The notes under the pieces were generated by a model, which was given only the letters and a program-made list of their open reading frames with translations, was not told the origin of the DNA and searched no databases. This document shows positions 7,317-15,903 of a DNA stretch of 24,520 nucleotides, piece after piece. Position 1 is the first letter of the stretch. Every line of letters starts with the position of its first letter. The stretch spans positions 1 to 24,520 of the forward strand of contig CATPAO010000065.1 of the NCBI GenBank assembly GCA_955652025.1, in the 5' to 3' direction. The translations under genes and the position numbers were made by a program. This DNA comes from Casimicrobiaceae bacterium (GTDB lineage Bacteria; Pseudomonadota; Gammaproteobacteria; Burkholderiales; Casimicrobiaceae).

Positions 7317-7414
7317 GCGCTCTGCGAGAATGAATATCCTACAACCTGCGGCATCGGACGTTGCGCTTAGCGCGCGCGTACGACGATCGCGGGGAATTCC
7401 GTTCGCGATCCCGC

Positions 7415-9367
7415 ATGCGCAACACCACCCGCTTCGCCGCCGGCCGCCGACTCGACGTGATCTGCCTCGGGCGCTTCGGCGTCGATTTTTACGCGCAGCA
7501 GATCGGCGCGCGGCTCGAAGACGTCACGAGCTTTGCCAAATATCTGGGAGGCTCGTCCGCGAATACGGCATTCGGGTGCGCGCGCCTGGGGCTCAAGGCC
7601 GGATTGATTTCGCGCGTCGGCGACGACGCGATGGGGCGGTTCCTGGTCGAGACGATCGCACGCGAAGGCTGCGACACCAGCCATGTCGGCGTCGACCCTG
7701 CGCGCCTCACCGCCGCGGTCGTGCTCGGCATCGAAGACAAGGACACGTTTCCGCTGATCTTCCTGCGCGAGAACTGCGCCGACATGGCGATCGGCGAAGC
7801 CGAGATCGAGGAGGCGTACATCGCGCAAAGCCGTGCGCTCTTGATCACCGGTACGCATTTTTCGACCGCGTACATCGATGGACTCTCCAATCTCGCGCTC
7901 GATCGTGCGCGAAAGCACGACGTACGGACGATTCTGGACATCGACTACCGTCCCGTGTTGTGGGGGCTCACCAAGCGTGGCGACGGCGAGACGCGCTATA
8001 TCCAATCGGAGACGGTCACCGCGCATCTGCAGCGGCTCCTGCCCAAATTCGACCTCGTGATCGGCACGATCGAGGAATTCAACATTGCGGGCGGCAGCCC
8101 CGACATCCTGCGCTCGCTCGCCGAAGTGCGGCGCAAGACGCAGGCGGTGCTGATCGTCAAGCGCGGACCGCTCGGCTGCGCGGTGATCGATGGTGCGATA
8201 CCGGGCTCGCTCGACGATGCATTCAACGGGCGTGGCGTCGAAGTTGCGGTGCTCAACGTGCTGGGCGCCGGCGACGCGTTCTCCTCCGGTTTTCTTTCGG
8301 GCTGGGTGCGCGGTGAGGATTACGACGCCTGCGCCCGCTATGCGAATGCCTGCGGCGCGTTGGTCGTCTCGCGCCACGGGTGCGCGCCAGCGATGCCGAC
8401 CCGCGTCGAGCTCGACTATTTTCTGGCCCATGCCGACGCGATTCCGCGGCCAGACCAAGACGCCACGCTGACGCGACTGCACCGCGTGAGCGCGCCGCGA
8501 ACGCCGCGCGAGGAGCTCTACGCGTTCGCGTTCGATCATCGCAACCAGTTCTTCGGTCTGGCGCAGCAGGCGGGCGCGGACGAGTCGCGGATCGCCCGGT
8601 TGAAGACGTTGTTCGTGGAGTCGGTCGCCGCGACGGAGGCCGCGCGCGGCTTGGCGGGCCGGATTGGCATTCTGTGCGACGACCGTTACGGGCAGGACGC
8701 GCTCAACGCCGCCACCGGCCGTGGCTGGTGGATCGGCCGGCCGGTCGAATTGCCCGGATCGAATCCAATCATTTTCGATCGCGGCCGCTCGATTGGTACG
8801 ACGCTCATCGCTTGGCCGCACGAGCATGTCGTCAAATGTCTCGTGCCGTTTCACCCCGATGACGCGATCGACCATCGGCTCGAGCAGGAAGCGCAGATCC
8901 GCGTGCTCCACGACGCCGTCCAGGCGAGTGGCCACGAGCTGTTGCTCGAGATCATTCCGCCGAAGACGTCTTCGCGGACCCATGACACTGTTTATCGCGC
9001 GATCAAGCGCCTCTACAACCTCGGCATCTTTCCCGAGTGGTGGAAACTCGAGCCGATGGACGCCGGGCAATGGCGCGCGATCGACGCGCTGATCGCCGAG
9101 CGCGATCCGTATTGTCGCGGCGTGGTGCTGCTCGGCCAGAACGCGGACGTCGAGACGCTCGCGGCGGCCTTTCGCGAAGCGCGCGACAGCACGACGTGCC
9201 GCGGCTTCGCCGTGGGCCGCACGATCTTTCAGGGGCCTTCGGCGCAATGGCTCGCGGGCGCCATCGACGACGCTACGCTGAAAGAGCGCATCCGCGCGAG
9301 CTTCGAGGCGCTGATCGATATGTGGCGCGCGGCCCGCGCGGCGACGAAGGAGCGGGTCGCAATATGA
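7415..9367 (+). CDS. iolC: 5-dehydro-2-deoxygluconokinase fused to DUF2090 (probable aldolase)
   Basis: 650 aa. Residues about 10-325 are a PfkB-type sugar kinase: GRFGVDFYA near the N-terminus, KYLGGSSANTAFGCARLG, and the C-terminal PfkB signature with the catalytic base in VLGAGDAFSSGFLSGW. Residues about 345-650 match DUF2090, found fused to IolC in many proteobacteria and annotated as the 5-dehydro-2-deoxyphosphogluconate aldolase half, which would replace IolJ. The protein phosphorylates 5-dehydro-2-deoxygluconate in inositol breakdown and probably cleaves the product. The ATG at 7415 gives a normal family length; an in-frame TTG at 7361 is possible but adds a non-conserved tail. There is no good ribosome-binding site. 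Its stop overlaps the iolD start (ATGA, 9364-9367). First gene of the operon. Confidence 0.93.
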   Translation: MRNTTRFAAGRRLDVICLGRFGVDFYAQQIGARLEDVTSFAKYLGGSSANTAFGCARLGLKAGLISRVGDDAMGRFLVETIAREGCDTSHVGVDPARLTAAVVLGIEDKDTFPLIFLRENCADMAIGEAEIEEAYIAQSRALLITGTHFSTAYIDGLSNLALDRARKHDVRTILDIDYRPVLWGLTKRGDGETRYIQSETVTAHLQRLLPKFDLVIGTIEEFNIAGGSPDILRSLAEVRRKTQAVLIVKRGPLGCAVIDGAIPGSLDDAFNGRGVEVAVLNVLGAGDAFSSGFLSGWVRGEDYDACARYANACGALVVSRHGCAPAMPTRVELDYFLAHADAIPRPDQDATLTRLHRVSAPRTPREELYAFAFDHRNQFFGLAQQAGADESRIARLKTLFVESVAATEAARGLAGRIGILCDDRYGQDALNAATGRGWWIGRPVELPGSNPIIFDRGRSIGTTLIAWPHEHVVKCLVPFHPDDAIDHRLEQEAQIRVLHDAVQASGHELLLEIIPPKTSSRTHDTVYRAIKRLYNLGIFPEWWKLEPMDAGQWRAIDALIAERDPYCRGVVLLGQNADVETLAAAFREARDSTTCRGFAVGRTIFQGPSAQWLAGAIDDATLKERIRASFEALIDMWRAARAATKERVAI

Positions 9368-11211
9368 CGCCCACGACGCGGCTCACGATGGCGCAGGCGC
9401 TGATTCGTTACCTGGCGGCGCTTCGCACCGGGGACGACGCGCCACTGTTCGGCGGGGTCTTCGCGATTTTCGGCCACGGCAACGTCGCCGGCATCGGCGA
9501 GGCGCTGTACGCGAGCCGCAACGCGCTGCCGACGTTTCGCGCGCACAACGAGCAGGCGATGGCGCATGCGGCGGTCGCCTACGCCAAGGCGCACATGCGC
9601 CGCCGCATGATGGCGTGCACGACGTCGATCGGACCGGGCGCCACCAATCTCGTGACCGCGTCTGCGCTGGCGCACGTGAATCGATTGCCCGTGTTGATGC
9701 TTCCGGGAGATGTCTTCGTCACGCGCGCGCCCGACCCGGTGTTGCAGCAGGTCGAGGACTTCGCGGATGGCGGCGTCTCGGCCAACGATTGCCTGAAACC
9801 GGTGTCGCGCTATTTCGATCGCATCGTCCATCCGGCGCAATTGCAGACCGCGCTGCCGCGCGCCGTGCGCGTATTGACCGATTCCGCACTGTGCGGTCCG
9901 GTGACGCTCGCGCTGCCGCAGGACGTGCAGACGATGGCATGGGATTATCCGAATGATTTTCTCGCGCCCCCGCCAGTGCTGTTCTTCGCCGCGCCGCCGC
10001 AGGAAGCGGAGCTCGCGAACGCGGTGTCGATTCTGCGCGCGGCCAAGCGCCCGCTGATCGTCGCCGGTGGCGGCGTCCTTTATGGGCTCGCCGCCGATGT
10101 GCTCAAGACGTTCGTCGAAACGCACGGCGTGCCCGTCGCCGAAACGCAGGCCGGGAAGGGTACGCTGCCGTGGGACCACCCGCTGCAGCAGGGTGCGATC
10201 GGCGTGACCGGATCGCCGGCGGCGAACGCGCTCGCCGGGGACGCAGACGTCGTGCTGGCGATCGGCACGCGGCTCCAGGATTTCACCACCGGCTCGCATT
10301 CGATGTTCAGCGCGGCCAAGCTGGTGGCGCTCAACGTCAATCCGTTCGACGCGCTCAAATGGCGCAGCGCCGAATTGCGCGCCGACGCGCGGCTCGGGCT
10401 CGATGCGTTGTCGAAGGCGTTGTCGGATTGGCACGCCGACGCGGCATGGACACGCCGCGCCGAGGAGGGCGCGGACGGATGGCGCGCGGATATCGCCCGC
10501 ATCACCGGCCGGCGCGACGCGGCACTTCCGTCCGAGGGCGACGTCATCGGCGCCGTGCAACGCTCGGCGGCGGATTCGACCACGTGCGACATCGTCGTCT
10601 GCGCCGCGGGGACGCTCCCCGCGGAGTTGCACAAGCTGTGGCGGACGGCGGTTCCCGGCGGCTATCACGTGGAGTACGGCTATTCGTGCATGGGGTACGA
10701 GATCGCCGGCGGCCTGGGCGTCAAGATGGCGCGGCCCGAGCGCGAGGTCGTCGTCATGGCCGGCGACGGCAGCTACCTGATGCTCAATTCGGAGATCGCG
10801 ACGTCGCTCATGCTCGACAAGAAGTTGATCGTCGTCGTGCTCGACAATCACGGCTACGGTTGCATCAACCGATTGCAACAGGCGTGCGGCGGCGCGCCGT
10901 TCAACAACCTGTTCGTCGACTGTGCGCAGGGGGCAAGCGGGCCGCCGCGGATCGATTTCGCCGCGCATGCGAAGGCGCTGGGCGCGCTCGCCGAGAACGT
11001 CACGACCCTCGCCCAACTGGCGGCCGCGCTCGCGCGGGCACGCGCGGCGGATCGCACGTATGTGATCGCGATCGAGACCGATCCGAACCGGACGACAAAC
11101 GAAGGCGGCGCGTGGTGGGACGTGGCGGTGCCGGAAGCATCGGAGCGCGCGGAAGTGCGCGCCGCACGCGAACAGTACGAAGTGGACAAGAAGCAGCAGC
11201 AGAAACCATGA
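9364..11211 (+). CDS. iolD: 3D-(3,5/4)-trihydroxycyclohexane-1,2-dione acylhydrolase (ThDP-dependent)
   Basis: 615 aa. It opens the inositol-derived ring to give 5-deoxy-D-glucuronate. It has the three-domain ThDP fold: the N-terminal pyrimidine-binding domain with the catalytic Glu in FRAHNEQAMAHAAVAYAKA and CTTSIGPGATNLVTASALAH, a central domain (RPLIVAGGGVLYG), and a C-terminal pyrophosphate domain with GDGSYLMLNSEIATSLMLD leading to LDNHGYGCINRLQQ as the GDG...N motif. The start at 9364 is set by the ATGA overlap with iolC and by AAGGAG at 9347-9352. Its own stop overlaps the iolE start (ATGA, 11208-11211), so translation is probably coupled. Cytosolic. Length is normal for the family. 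Confidence 0.96.
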   Translation: MTPTTRLTMAQALIRYLAALRTGDDAPLFGGVFAIFGHGNVAGIGEALYASRNALPTFRAHNEQAMAHAAVAYAKAHMRRRMMACTTSIGPGATNLVTASALAHVNRLPVLMLPGDVFVTRAPDPVLQQVEDFADGGVSANDCLKPVSRYFDRIVHPAQLQTALPRAVRVLTDSALCGPVTLALPQDVQTMAWDYPNDFLAPPPVLFFAAPPQEAELANAVSILRAAKRPLIVAGGGVLYGLAADVLKTFVETHGVPVAETQAGKGTLPWDHPLQQGAIGVTGSPAANALAGDADVVLAIGTRLQDFTTGSHSMFSAAKLVALNVNPFDALKWRSAELRADARLGLDALSKALSDWHADAAWTRRAEEGADGWRADIARITGRRDAALPSEGDVIGAVQRSAADSTTCDIVVCAAGTLPAELHKLWRTAVPGGYHVEYGYSCMGYEIAGGLGVKMARPEREVVVMAGDGSYLMLNSEIATSLMLDKKLIVVVLDNHGYGCINRLQQACGGAPFNNLFVDCAQGASGPPRIDFAAHAKALGALAENVTTLAQLAAALARARAADRTYVIAIETDPNRTTNEGGAWWDVAVPEASERAEVRAAREQYEVDKKQQQKP

Positions 11212-12113
11212 CGCAAGCCTTCGACGTTCGCATCGGCATCAACCCGATCTCGTGGAGCAACGACGACCTACCGTCGCTCGGCGGCGAAACGCCGCTCGAG
11301 GTCGCGCTGTCCGAGGGCAAGGCGATCGGCTACGCGGGCTTCGAGCTGGGAAACAAGTTTCCGCGCGAATCGAAGGCGCTGCGTGACGTCTTGGCGAAAT
11401 ACGACCTGTCGCTCGCGTCCGGCTGGTATTCGGGGCGTCTCGCGCGCCGCTCGGTCGACGAAGAGATCGCCGCCGTCGGGCCACATCTGAAACTGTTGGC
11501 CGACAACGGCGCGACGGTGATGGTCTACGGCGAAGTGGCCGACAGCATCCAGGGCGCGAACGTGCCGTTGTACAAGCGACCGCGGTTCTACCAACCTGCG
11601 CAGTGGCGCGAGTACGGTGATCGGATGACGGCGTTCGCGCGCTACACGCTGCAACACGGCGTGCGCGTCGCCTATCACCATCACATGGGCGCGTACGTCG
11701 AAACGCCCGACGACGTCGACCGCTTCGTCGCGCGCACGGGCGAGGAAGTGGGCCTATTGTTCGATAGCGGTCACATGACGTTTGCGGGCGGCGACGCGGT
11801 CGCGATGCTCGACAAGCACGTCGCGCGTGTTTGCCACGTCCATTGCAAAGATGTGCGGCCCGAGGTGATCAAGCTCGCGCGCAATCGCAATTGGAGCTTT
11901 CTCGAAGCGGTCGTCAACGGCGCCTTCACCGTGCCCGGCGACGGCGCCATCGATTTTCGCTCGCTCGTCGCGACGTTGCATCGCGGCGGCTATCGCGGCT
12001 GGCTCGTCGTCGAGGCCGAGCAGGACCCGGTCGTCGCGCCGGCGTATCGCTACGCCGAGATCGGCTATCGACATTTGTCCGGGCTCGTCGCCGCGAGTGT
12101 AGGGGGACCGTGA
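11208..12113 (+). CDS. iolE: myo-inosose-2 dehydratase
   Basis: 301 aa, a TIM-barrel protein of the xylose-isomerase/AP-endonuclease-2 superfamily. It dehydrates 2-keto-myo-inositol to the diketone used by IolD. Typical features: an N-terminal GINPISWSNDDLPSLGG, GFELGNKFPR, YHHHMGAYVETPDDVDR with metal-binding His, LLFDSGHMTFAGGD, HVHCKDVR and VVEAEQDP near the end. The start is fixed by the 4-base overlap with iolD. The end overlaps a GTG start for iolB (GTGA, 12110-12113). Confidence 0.95.
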   Translation: MTQAFDVRIGINPISWSNDDLPSLGGETPLEVALSEGKAIGYAGFELGNKFPRESKALRDVLAKYDLSLASGWYSGRLARRSVDEEIAAVGPHLKLLADNGATVMVYGEVADSIQGANVPLYKRPRFYQPAQWREYGDRMTAFARYTLQHGVRVAYHHHMGAYVETPDDVDRFVARTGEEVGLLFDSGHMTFAGGDAVAMLDKHVARVCHVHCKDVRPEVIKLARNRNWSFLEAVVNGAFTVPGDGAIDFRSLVATLHRGGYRGWLVVEAEQDPVVAPAYRYAEIGYRHLSGLVAASVGGP

Positions 12114-12907
12114 ACAGCCTGCTCGTCAAAGCCAAGCGCGAAGGTTCGCTGATCGTCGACGTCACGCCCGATTCGGCGGGTTGGCGCTACGTCGGATTCA
12201 GCGCGCTGCGACTGCCGGCAGGCAGTTTCATCGACCGCGTTCAGCCGGGCAGCGAAATGTGCATCGTCGTTCTCGCGGGAACGGTAAGCGTGCGCGCCGG
12301 CGGAGAGACGTGGCGCGATCTGGGCGAGCGGCGCAGCGTGTTCGAGGACCGCGCGCCGTATGCGGTCTATCTGCCTGATGGCGCCGCCGTGAATGTCACC
12401 GCGCACACGGACGCCGAAGTCGGCATCGCGAGCGCGCCGGGGATGGATGGCGGCGCGGCGCGGGTGATCGAGCCCGGGTCGATGAAGCGCTTCGCGCGCG
12501 GCGTCGGACTGAACGAGCGTTTCGTCTGCGACATCCTGCCGCAAACCGAGCCGGCGGCACACTTGCTGGTCGTGGAAGTGCGCACGCCGAGCGGACATTC
12601 GTCGAGCTATCCGCCGCACAAGCACGACACCGATGATCCTCCGCAGGAATCCGCGCTCGAGGAAACCTACTATCACCGATTGCGCCCCGCGCAGGGTTTC
12701 GCGTTTCAGCGGGTCTACACCGACGACCGTTCGCTCGACGAATCGCTTGCCGTCGAGGACCACGACGTCGTGCTGGTGCCGCGCGGCTATCACCCGGTGG
12801 TCGTACCGTACGGCTACGAGTCCTACTACCTGAACGTGATGGCCGGGCCGAAGCGCGAGTGGCATTTCAAAAACGATCCGGCGCACGAATGGATGCTGAA
12901 GCGCTGA
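12110..12907 (+). CDS. iolB: 5-deoxy-glucuronate isomerase
   Basis: 265 aa, a bicupin of the IolB family that converts 5-deoxy-D-glucuronate to 5-dehydro-2-deoxygluconate. The GTG start at 12110 overlaps the iolE stop and is preceded by AGGGGG; no later start keeps the conserved N-terminal cupin. Typical motifs are SSYPPHKHDTDDPPQESALEE with metal-binding His and Glu, the aromatic YYHRLRPAQGFAFQRVYTDD, and VLVPRGYHPVVVPYGYESYY near the C-terminus. Length is normal. It overlaps the following regulator gene by 19 bp if that gene starts at 12889. Confidence 0.94.
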   Translation: MNSLLVKAKREGSLIVDVTPDSAGWRYVGFSALRLPAGSFIDRVQPGSEMCIVVLAGTVSVRAGGETWRDLGERRSVFEDRAPYAVYLPDGAAVNVTAHTDAEVGIASAPGMDGGAARVIEPGSMKRFARGVGLNERFVCDILPQTEPAAHLLVVEVRTPSGHSSSYPPHKHDTDDPPQESALEETYYHRLRPAQGFAFQRVYTDDRSLDESLAVEDHDVVLVPRGYHPVVVPYGYESYYLNVMAGPKREWHFKNDPAHEWMLKR

Positions 12908-13812
12908 AGCGCGGCACGGGCACCGCGCGCACGGGCACGAAGGCCGCCACGCGACCGACGCCGGTCGTGGCGCTGCTCGCCCGCATCGGGACCGAATACG
13001 ATGCGCTGCCGCGCCAGTTGAAGAGCGTCGCGAAATACGTCGAGCAGCACCGTGCGCGCGTGATGGTCGATCGCATCGGCGACATCGCCGTCCATTGCGG
13101 CGTCCAACCCTCCGCAGTCGTCCGCTTTGCGCAGCGATTCGGCTATCCGGGCTTTTCCGCGATGCAGGCGGTATTTCGTCACGAATACACCGAGCGGGCG
13201 AGCCCGCTTGCTAGCTACCAGCAACGGATCCGGACGCTCATCGCCACCAAGCGCCACACGCTGACCGGCGGCAACGTGGCGCGCGAGTTCATCGCTGGCA
13301 GCATGAGCGGACTGGACGAACTGGCGCGCGACCTCGACGACGCGCAGATCGAAGCGGCGGTCGACATCCTGGAAAGGGCGGAGAACATCCACGTCGTTGG
13401 CGTCCGCCGTTCGTTTCCGGTCGCGGCTTACATCGTCTATGCGCTCTCGCACACCGACAAGCGCGTACATCTCATGTCCGGCGCGGGCGGCATGTTCCGC
13501 GAGCAGATGCGCTCGATCCGTCCGTCGGATGTGGTGATCGCGATCAGCTTCACGCCCTACGGCAAGGAGACGCTGGCCTGCGTCCGCCACGCGCATCGCA
13601 GCCGTGCGAAGACCGTCGTCGTCACCGACAGCCGCTTGTCGCCGCTCGCCCGCCACGCGAGCGCGCTGTTGACGGTGAAGGAAGGGAGCGCCTTTGCCTT
13701 TCGCTCGCTCACAAGCACGATCTGCCTGTGCCAGGCGCTGTTCGTCGCGCTGGCATACCGGCTCGCGCTCAACATCGAAGAAACAAGGGACCACGGAGAA
13801 TACGATGATTGA
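12889..13812 (+). CDS. MurR/RpiR-family transcriptional regulator, probable iol regulator
   Basis: 307 aa from the ATG at 12889; a GTG at 12859 would add 10 residues. The N-terminal RpiR helix-turn-helix is seen in LKSVAKYVEQHRARVMVDRIGDIAVHCGVQPSAVVRFAQRFGYPGFSAMQ. The C-terminal SIS (sugar-isomerase) domain is seen in ENIHVVGVRRSFPVAAYIVYAL, DVVIAISFTPYGKETL and AKTVVVTDS, and should bind a sugar phosphate or inositol intermediate. It lies inside the iol operon between iolB and iolG, overlapping both (19 bp and 8 bp), so it is co-transcribed. RpiR proteins in rhizobial and betaproteobacterial iol clusters repress or sense the pathway; the likely targets are the repeats near 7300. Confidence 0.9.
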   Translation: MDAEALKRGTGTARTGTKAATRPTPVVALLARIGTEYDALPRQLKSVAKYVEQHRARVMVDRIGDIAVHCGVQPSAVVRFAQRFGYPGFSAMQAVFRHEYTERASPLASYQQRIRTLIATKRHTLTGGNVAREFIAGSMSGLDELARDLDDAQIEAAVDILERAENIHVVGVRRSFPVAAYIVYALSHTDKRVHLMSGAGGMFREQMRSIRPSDVVIAISFTPYGKETLACVRHAHRSRAKTVVVTDSRLSPLARHASALLTVKEGSAFAFRSLTSTICLCQALFVALAYRLALNIEETRDHGEYDD

Positions 13813-14791
13813 TGTCGCGTTGTTCGGTGCCGGGCGCATCGGCAAGATCCACGCCGCCAACCTCGTCCGCCAGCCGGGCGTCAATCTCAAATACGTCGTC
13901 GATGTCGACGCCGCCGCTGCGACGGCGCTTGCCCACCAGCACAGCGCGCGAACGGCAAGCGCCGAGATCGTCTTTGCCGATGCGGGCGTCGCCGCGGTGG
14001 TCATCGGATCGTCGACCGATACGCACGCCGACCTGATCCTGCGCGCGGCGGCGGCGGGCAAGGCGATCTTCTGCGAGAAGCCGGTGGACCTTGCGCTCGA
14101 TCGCGCACGCATCTGCGCCGAGGCGGTCGCGCGCGCGGGGGTCGCCTGCCTGATCGGATTTCAGCGGCGCTACGATCCGACGTTCGCAGCGCTAAAGGCG
14201 CGCATCGCGCAAGGCGAGATCGGCGATCCGGAAATGCTCGTCGTGACGAGCCGCGATCCCGGCGCGCCGCCCGTCGATTACGTCAAGCGCTCGGGCGGCA
14301 TCTTCAAGGACATGCTGATCCACGATTTCGACATCTTTCGCTGGATCCTCGACGACGAGGCGGCGACGTTGTACGCCACCGGAAGCTGCCTGACGGATCC
14401 CGCGATCGGCGCCGCGGGCGACATCGACGCAACCGCCGTGACGATTCGCACTCGGCGCGGCCGGCTCGCGCAGATCAACACGCTGCGGCGAGCCGCGTAC
14501 GGCTACGACCAGCGCTTCGAAGTCATCGGCAGCAAGGGCATGTTGCAGGCGGGCAACCACAAGCCGACCGAAGTCGTCGCCTGGAACGCGCAAGGCGTCG
14601 GTGCGGATAGGCCCGAGCATTTCTTTCTCGAACGCTACCGCGCCGCGTATGCGGCCGAGATGGCGCATTTTTTCGATGCGCTCGCGCGCGGCGTGCCGAT
14701 GCGCACGTCGATCGACGACGGCGTGAAAGCACTGGCGCTGGCCGAGGCCGCGACCACGTCGTGGCGCGAGAAACGGATCGTCGAACTATGA
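13805..14791 (+). CDS. iolG: myo-inositol 2-dehydrogenase (Gfo/Idh/MocA family)
   Basis: 328 aa. It performs NAD-dependent oxidation of myo-inositol to scyllo-inosose, the first step of the pathway. Rossmann motif GAGRIGKIHAANL is at residues 7-19, the family EKPVDLALD (EKP with catalytic Lys) at about residue 95, then GFQRRYDPTF, and GGIFKDMLIHDFDIFRWIL with the catalytic Asp/His pair (D..IHDFD). The start at 13805 has GGAGA ten bases upstream and overlaps the rpiR stop by 8 bp. The EKPVDL sequence is typical of inositol dehydrogenases rather than general Gfo/Idh members. A second family member follows after a repeat-like spacer. Confidence 0.92.
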   Translation: MIDVALFGAGRIGKIHAANLVRQPGVNLKYVVDVDAAAATALAHQHSARTASAEIVFADAGVAAVVIGSSTDTHADLILRAAAAGKAIFCEKPVDLALDRARICAEAVARAGVACLIGFQRRYDPTFAALKARIAQGEIGDPEMLVVTSRDPGAPPVDYVKRSGGIFKDMLIHDFDIFRWILDDEAATLYATGSCLTDPAIGAAGDIDATAVTIRTRRGRLAQINTLRRAAYGYDQRFEVIGSKGMLQAGNHKPTEVVAWNAQGVGADRPEHFFLERYRAAYAAEMAHFFDALARGVPMRTSIDDGVKALALAEAATTSWREKRIVEL

Positions 14792-14795
14792 GCAC

Positions 14796-14873
14796 CGCCG
14801 GGCCGTCCCAAGGTGCGAATTGCGCCCCCTCTGGGGGCAGCGCAGCGGCGAAGGCCGCAAGCGTGGGGGTCCA
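14796..14873. repeat. REP-like structured spacer between iolG and the second dehydrogenase
   Basis: The spacer contains two hairpins, CCCCC-TCT-GGGGG and GCGGC-GAAG-GCCGC, ending in a GCGTGGGGGT segment that also supplies the purine-rich stretch before the next start. Its layout resembles GC-rich dispersed intergenic elements I have seen repeatedly in Burkholderiales genomes. This is recognition from memory, not a search. Confidence 0.45.
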
Positions 14874-15902
14874 ATGATGGCTCAAGCGCCATTGCGCATC
14901 GGCATCGCAGGCTTGGGGCGCATGGGCCGGCATCACGCCGAGAATCTCGCCCGTCGCGTGAATGGCGCCACGCTCGTCGCCGCCTGCAGCCCGGTCGCAG
15001 ACGAGCTCGCGTGGGCGGAGCGCGAGCTCGGTGTCGTTCAGACGTTCACCGATTATGCCGCGATGCTCGCGCATCCGAGCATCGACGCCGTCTTTCTCGT
15101 GACGCCGACGACGTTGCACGCGCAGCAGATCGTCGACGCGCTGCACGCCGGCAAGCACGTGTTCTCCGAGAAGCCGCTATCACTCGATCTGGACGAATGC
15201 CGTCGCGTCGAGGCCGTCGCCGCAAAATTTCCGGCGCAGAAGGTGATGATCGGCTTTGTTCGCCGCTTCGACGCTAGTTACCGCGATGCCTACGACAAGG
15301 TCGCTCGCGGCATGATCGGGACGCCGATCCTCGTTCGCTCGCAAACGCTCGATAAGAATGATCCGAGCGGCTTTTTCGTCCGTTTTTCTGCCACGAGCGG
15401 CGGGATCTTCCTCGATATGAGCGTCCACGACATCGATTGCGCGCGCTGGCTGCTGGGCGATCGCGCGCCGGTGCGCGCATACGCGACGGGGACCGTAGCC
15501 GTGCACGAAGGCCTGCGCCAATGGCAGGACGTCGACAACGGCGTGGCGATTTGCGAGTTCGAAGGCGGCGCGATCGCCTACTTCTACGCGTCGCGCACAA
15601 TGGCGCACGGCTTCGAGGCCTCGACGGAGATCGTCGGCACCGCGGGCCGGCTCACCGTGTGCAGCAACCCGCGACTCGATCTGGTCGACATCGCCGACGC
15701 GCACGGCGTGCGCAACGAATGCACGCCGACGTTTTACGAACGGTTCGAGGACGCGTTCTTGCGCGAAGCGCAGGCGTTCGTCGACTCGGTGCGTGAAGAC
15801 CGCCCATCGCCGCTGCCATTACGTGACGCGACCGAGGCTACGCGCATCGGGATCGCCCTAGGCGAATCGATGCGGACGAAACGAGTTATCGAATTGCAAT
15901 AG
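14874..15902 (+). CDS. Gfo/Idh/MocA-family oxidoreductase, probably a second inositol dehydrogenase
   Basis: 342 aa. Two adjacent ATGs (14874, 14877) are preceded by GTGGGGG; a GTG/ATG further upstream (14820) falls inside the repeat-like spacer and is not used. N-terminal Rossmann motif GLGRMGRHHAENLA, EKPLSLDLDECRR with the catalytic Lys, VRRFDASYRDAY and GGIFLDMSVHDIDCARWLLG with the Asp/His pair mirror IolG, so it is a paralogue. Position at the end of the operon suggests oxidation of another inositol stereoisomer (scyllo- or D-chiro-inositol) or of an inositol derivative; this is inference. The divergence from IolG is clear (EKPLSL against EKPVDL). Confidence 0.85.
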   Translation: MMAQAPLRIGIAGLGRMGRHHAENLARRVNGATLVAACSPVADELAWAERELGVVQTFTDYAAMLAHPSIDAVFLVTPTTLHAQQIVDALHAGKHVFSEKPLSLDLDECRRVEAVAAKFPAQKVMIGFVRRFDASYRDAYDKVARGMIGTPILVRSQTLDKNDPSGFFVRFSATSGGIFLDMSVHDIDCARWLLGDRAPVRAYATGTVAVHEGLRQWQDVDNGVAICEFEGGAIAYFYASRTMAHGFEASTEIVGTAGRLTVCSNPRLDLVDIADAHGVRNECTPTFYERFEDAFLREAQAFVDSVREDRPSPLPLRDATEATRIGIALGESMRTKRVIELQ

Positions 15903-15903
15903 C

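Larger units (their letters stand above)
7069..7414. promoter_or_regulatory. Divergent eamA/iolC control region (346 bp)
   Basis: No credible gene lies here. It contains two copies of a 13-bp palindrome of form GCCTG-N3-CAGGC (7095-7107 and 7248-7260), a long stem-loop at 7163-7203, the inverted repeat AATTTG-N5-CAAATT at 7300-7316, and TTCCA-N14-TGGAA at 7278-7301. A possible sigma70-type promoter for iolC is TTGCGT (7303-7308) with GAGAAT (7326-7331), 17 bp apart, overlapped by the 7300-7316 repeat. Promoter calls are weak; the repeats are exact. Confidence 0.45.

Noticed and set aside
7117..8316. 399-residue plus-strand frame starting in the eamA/iolC gap
   Set aside because: Arg/Ala-rich out-of-frame shadow of iolC after the first 80 codons; the gap portion is filled by hairpins and shows no protein-like pattern.
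9229..11016. 595-residue minus-strand open frame opposite iolD
   Set aside because: Arg/His/Val-rich antisense shadow typical of high-GC3 genes; the plus strand has a fully recognisable iolD.
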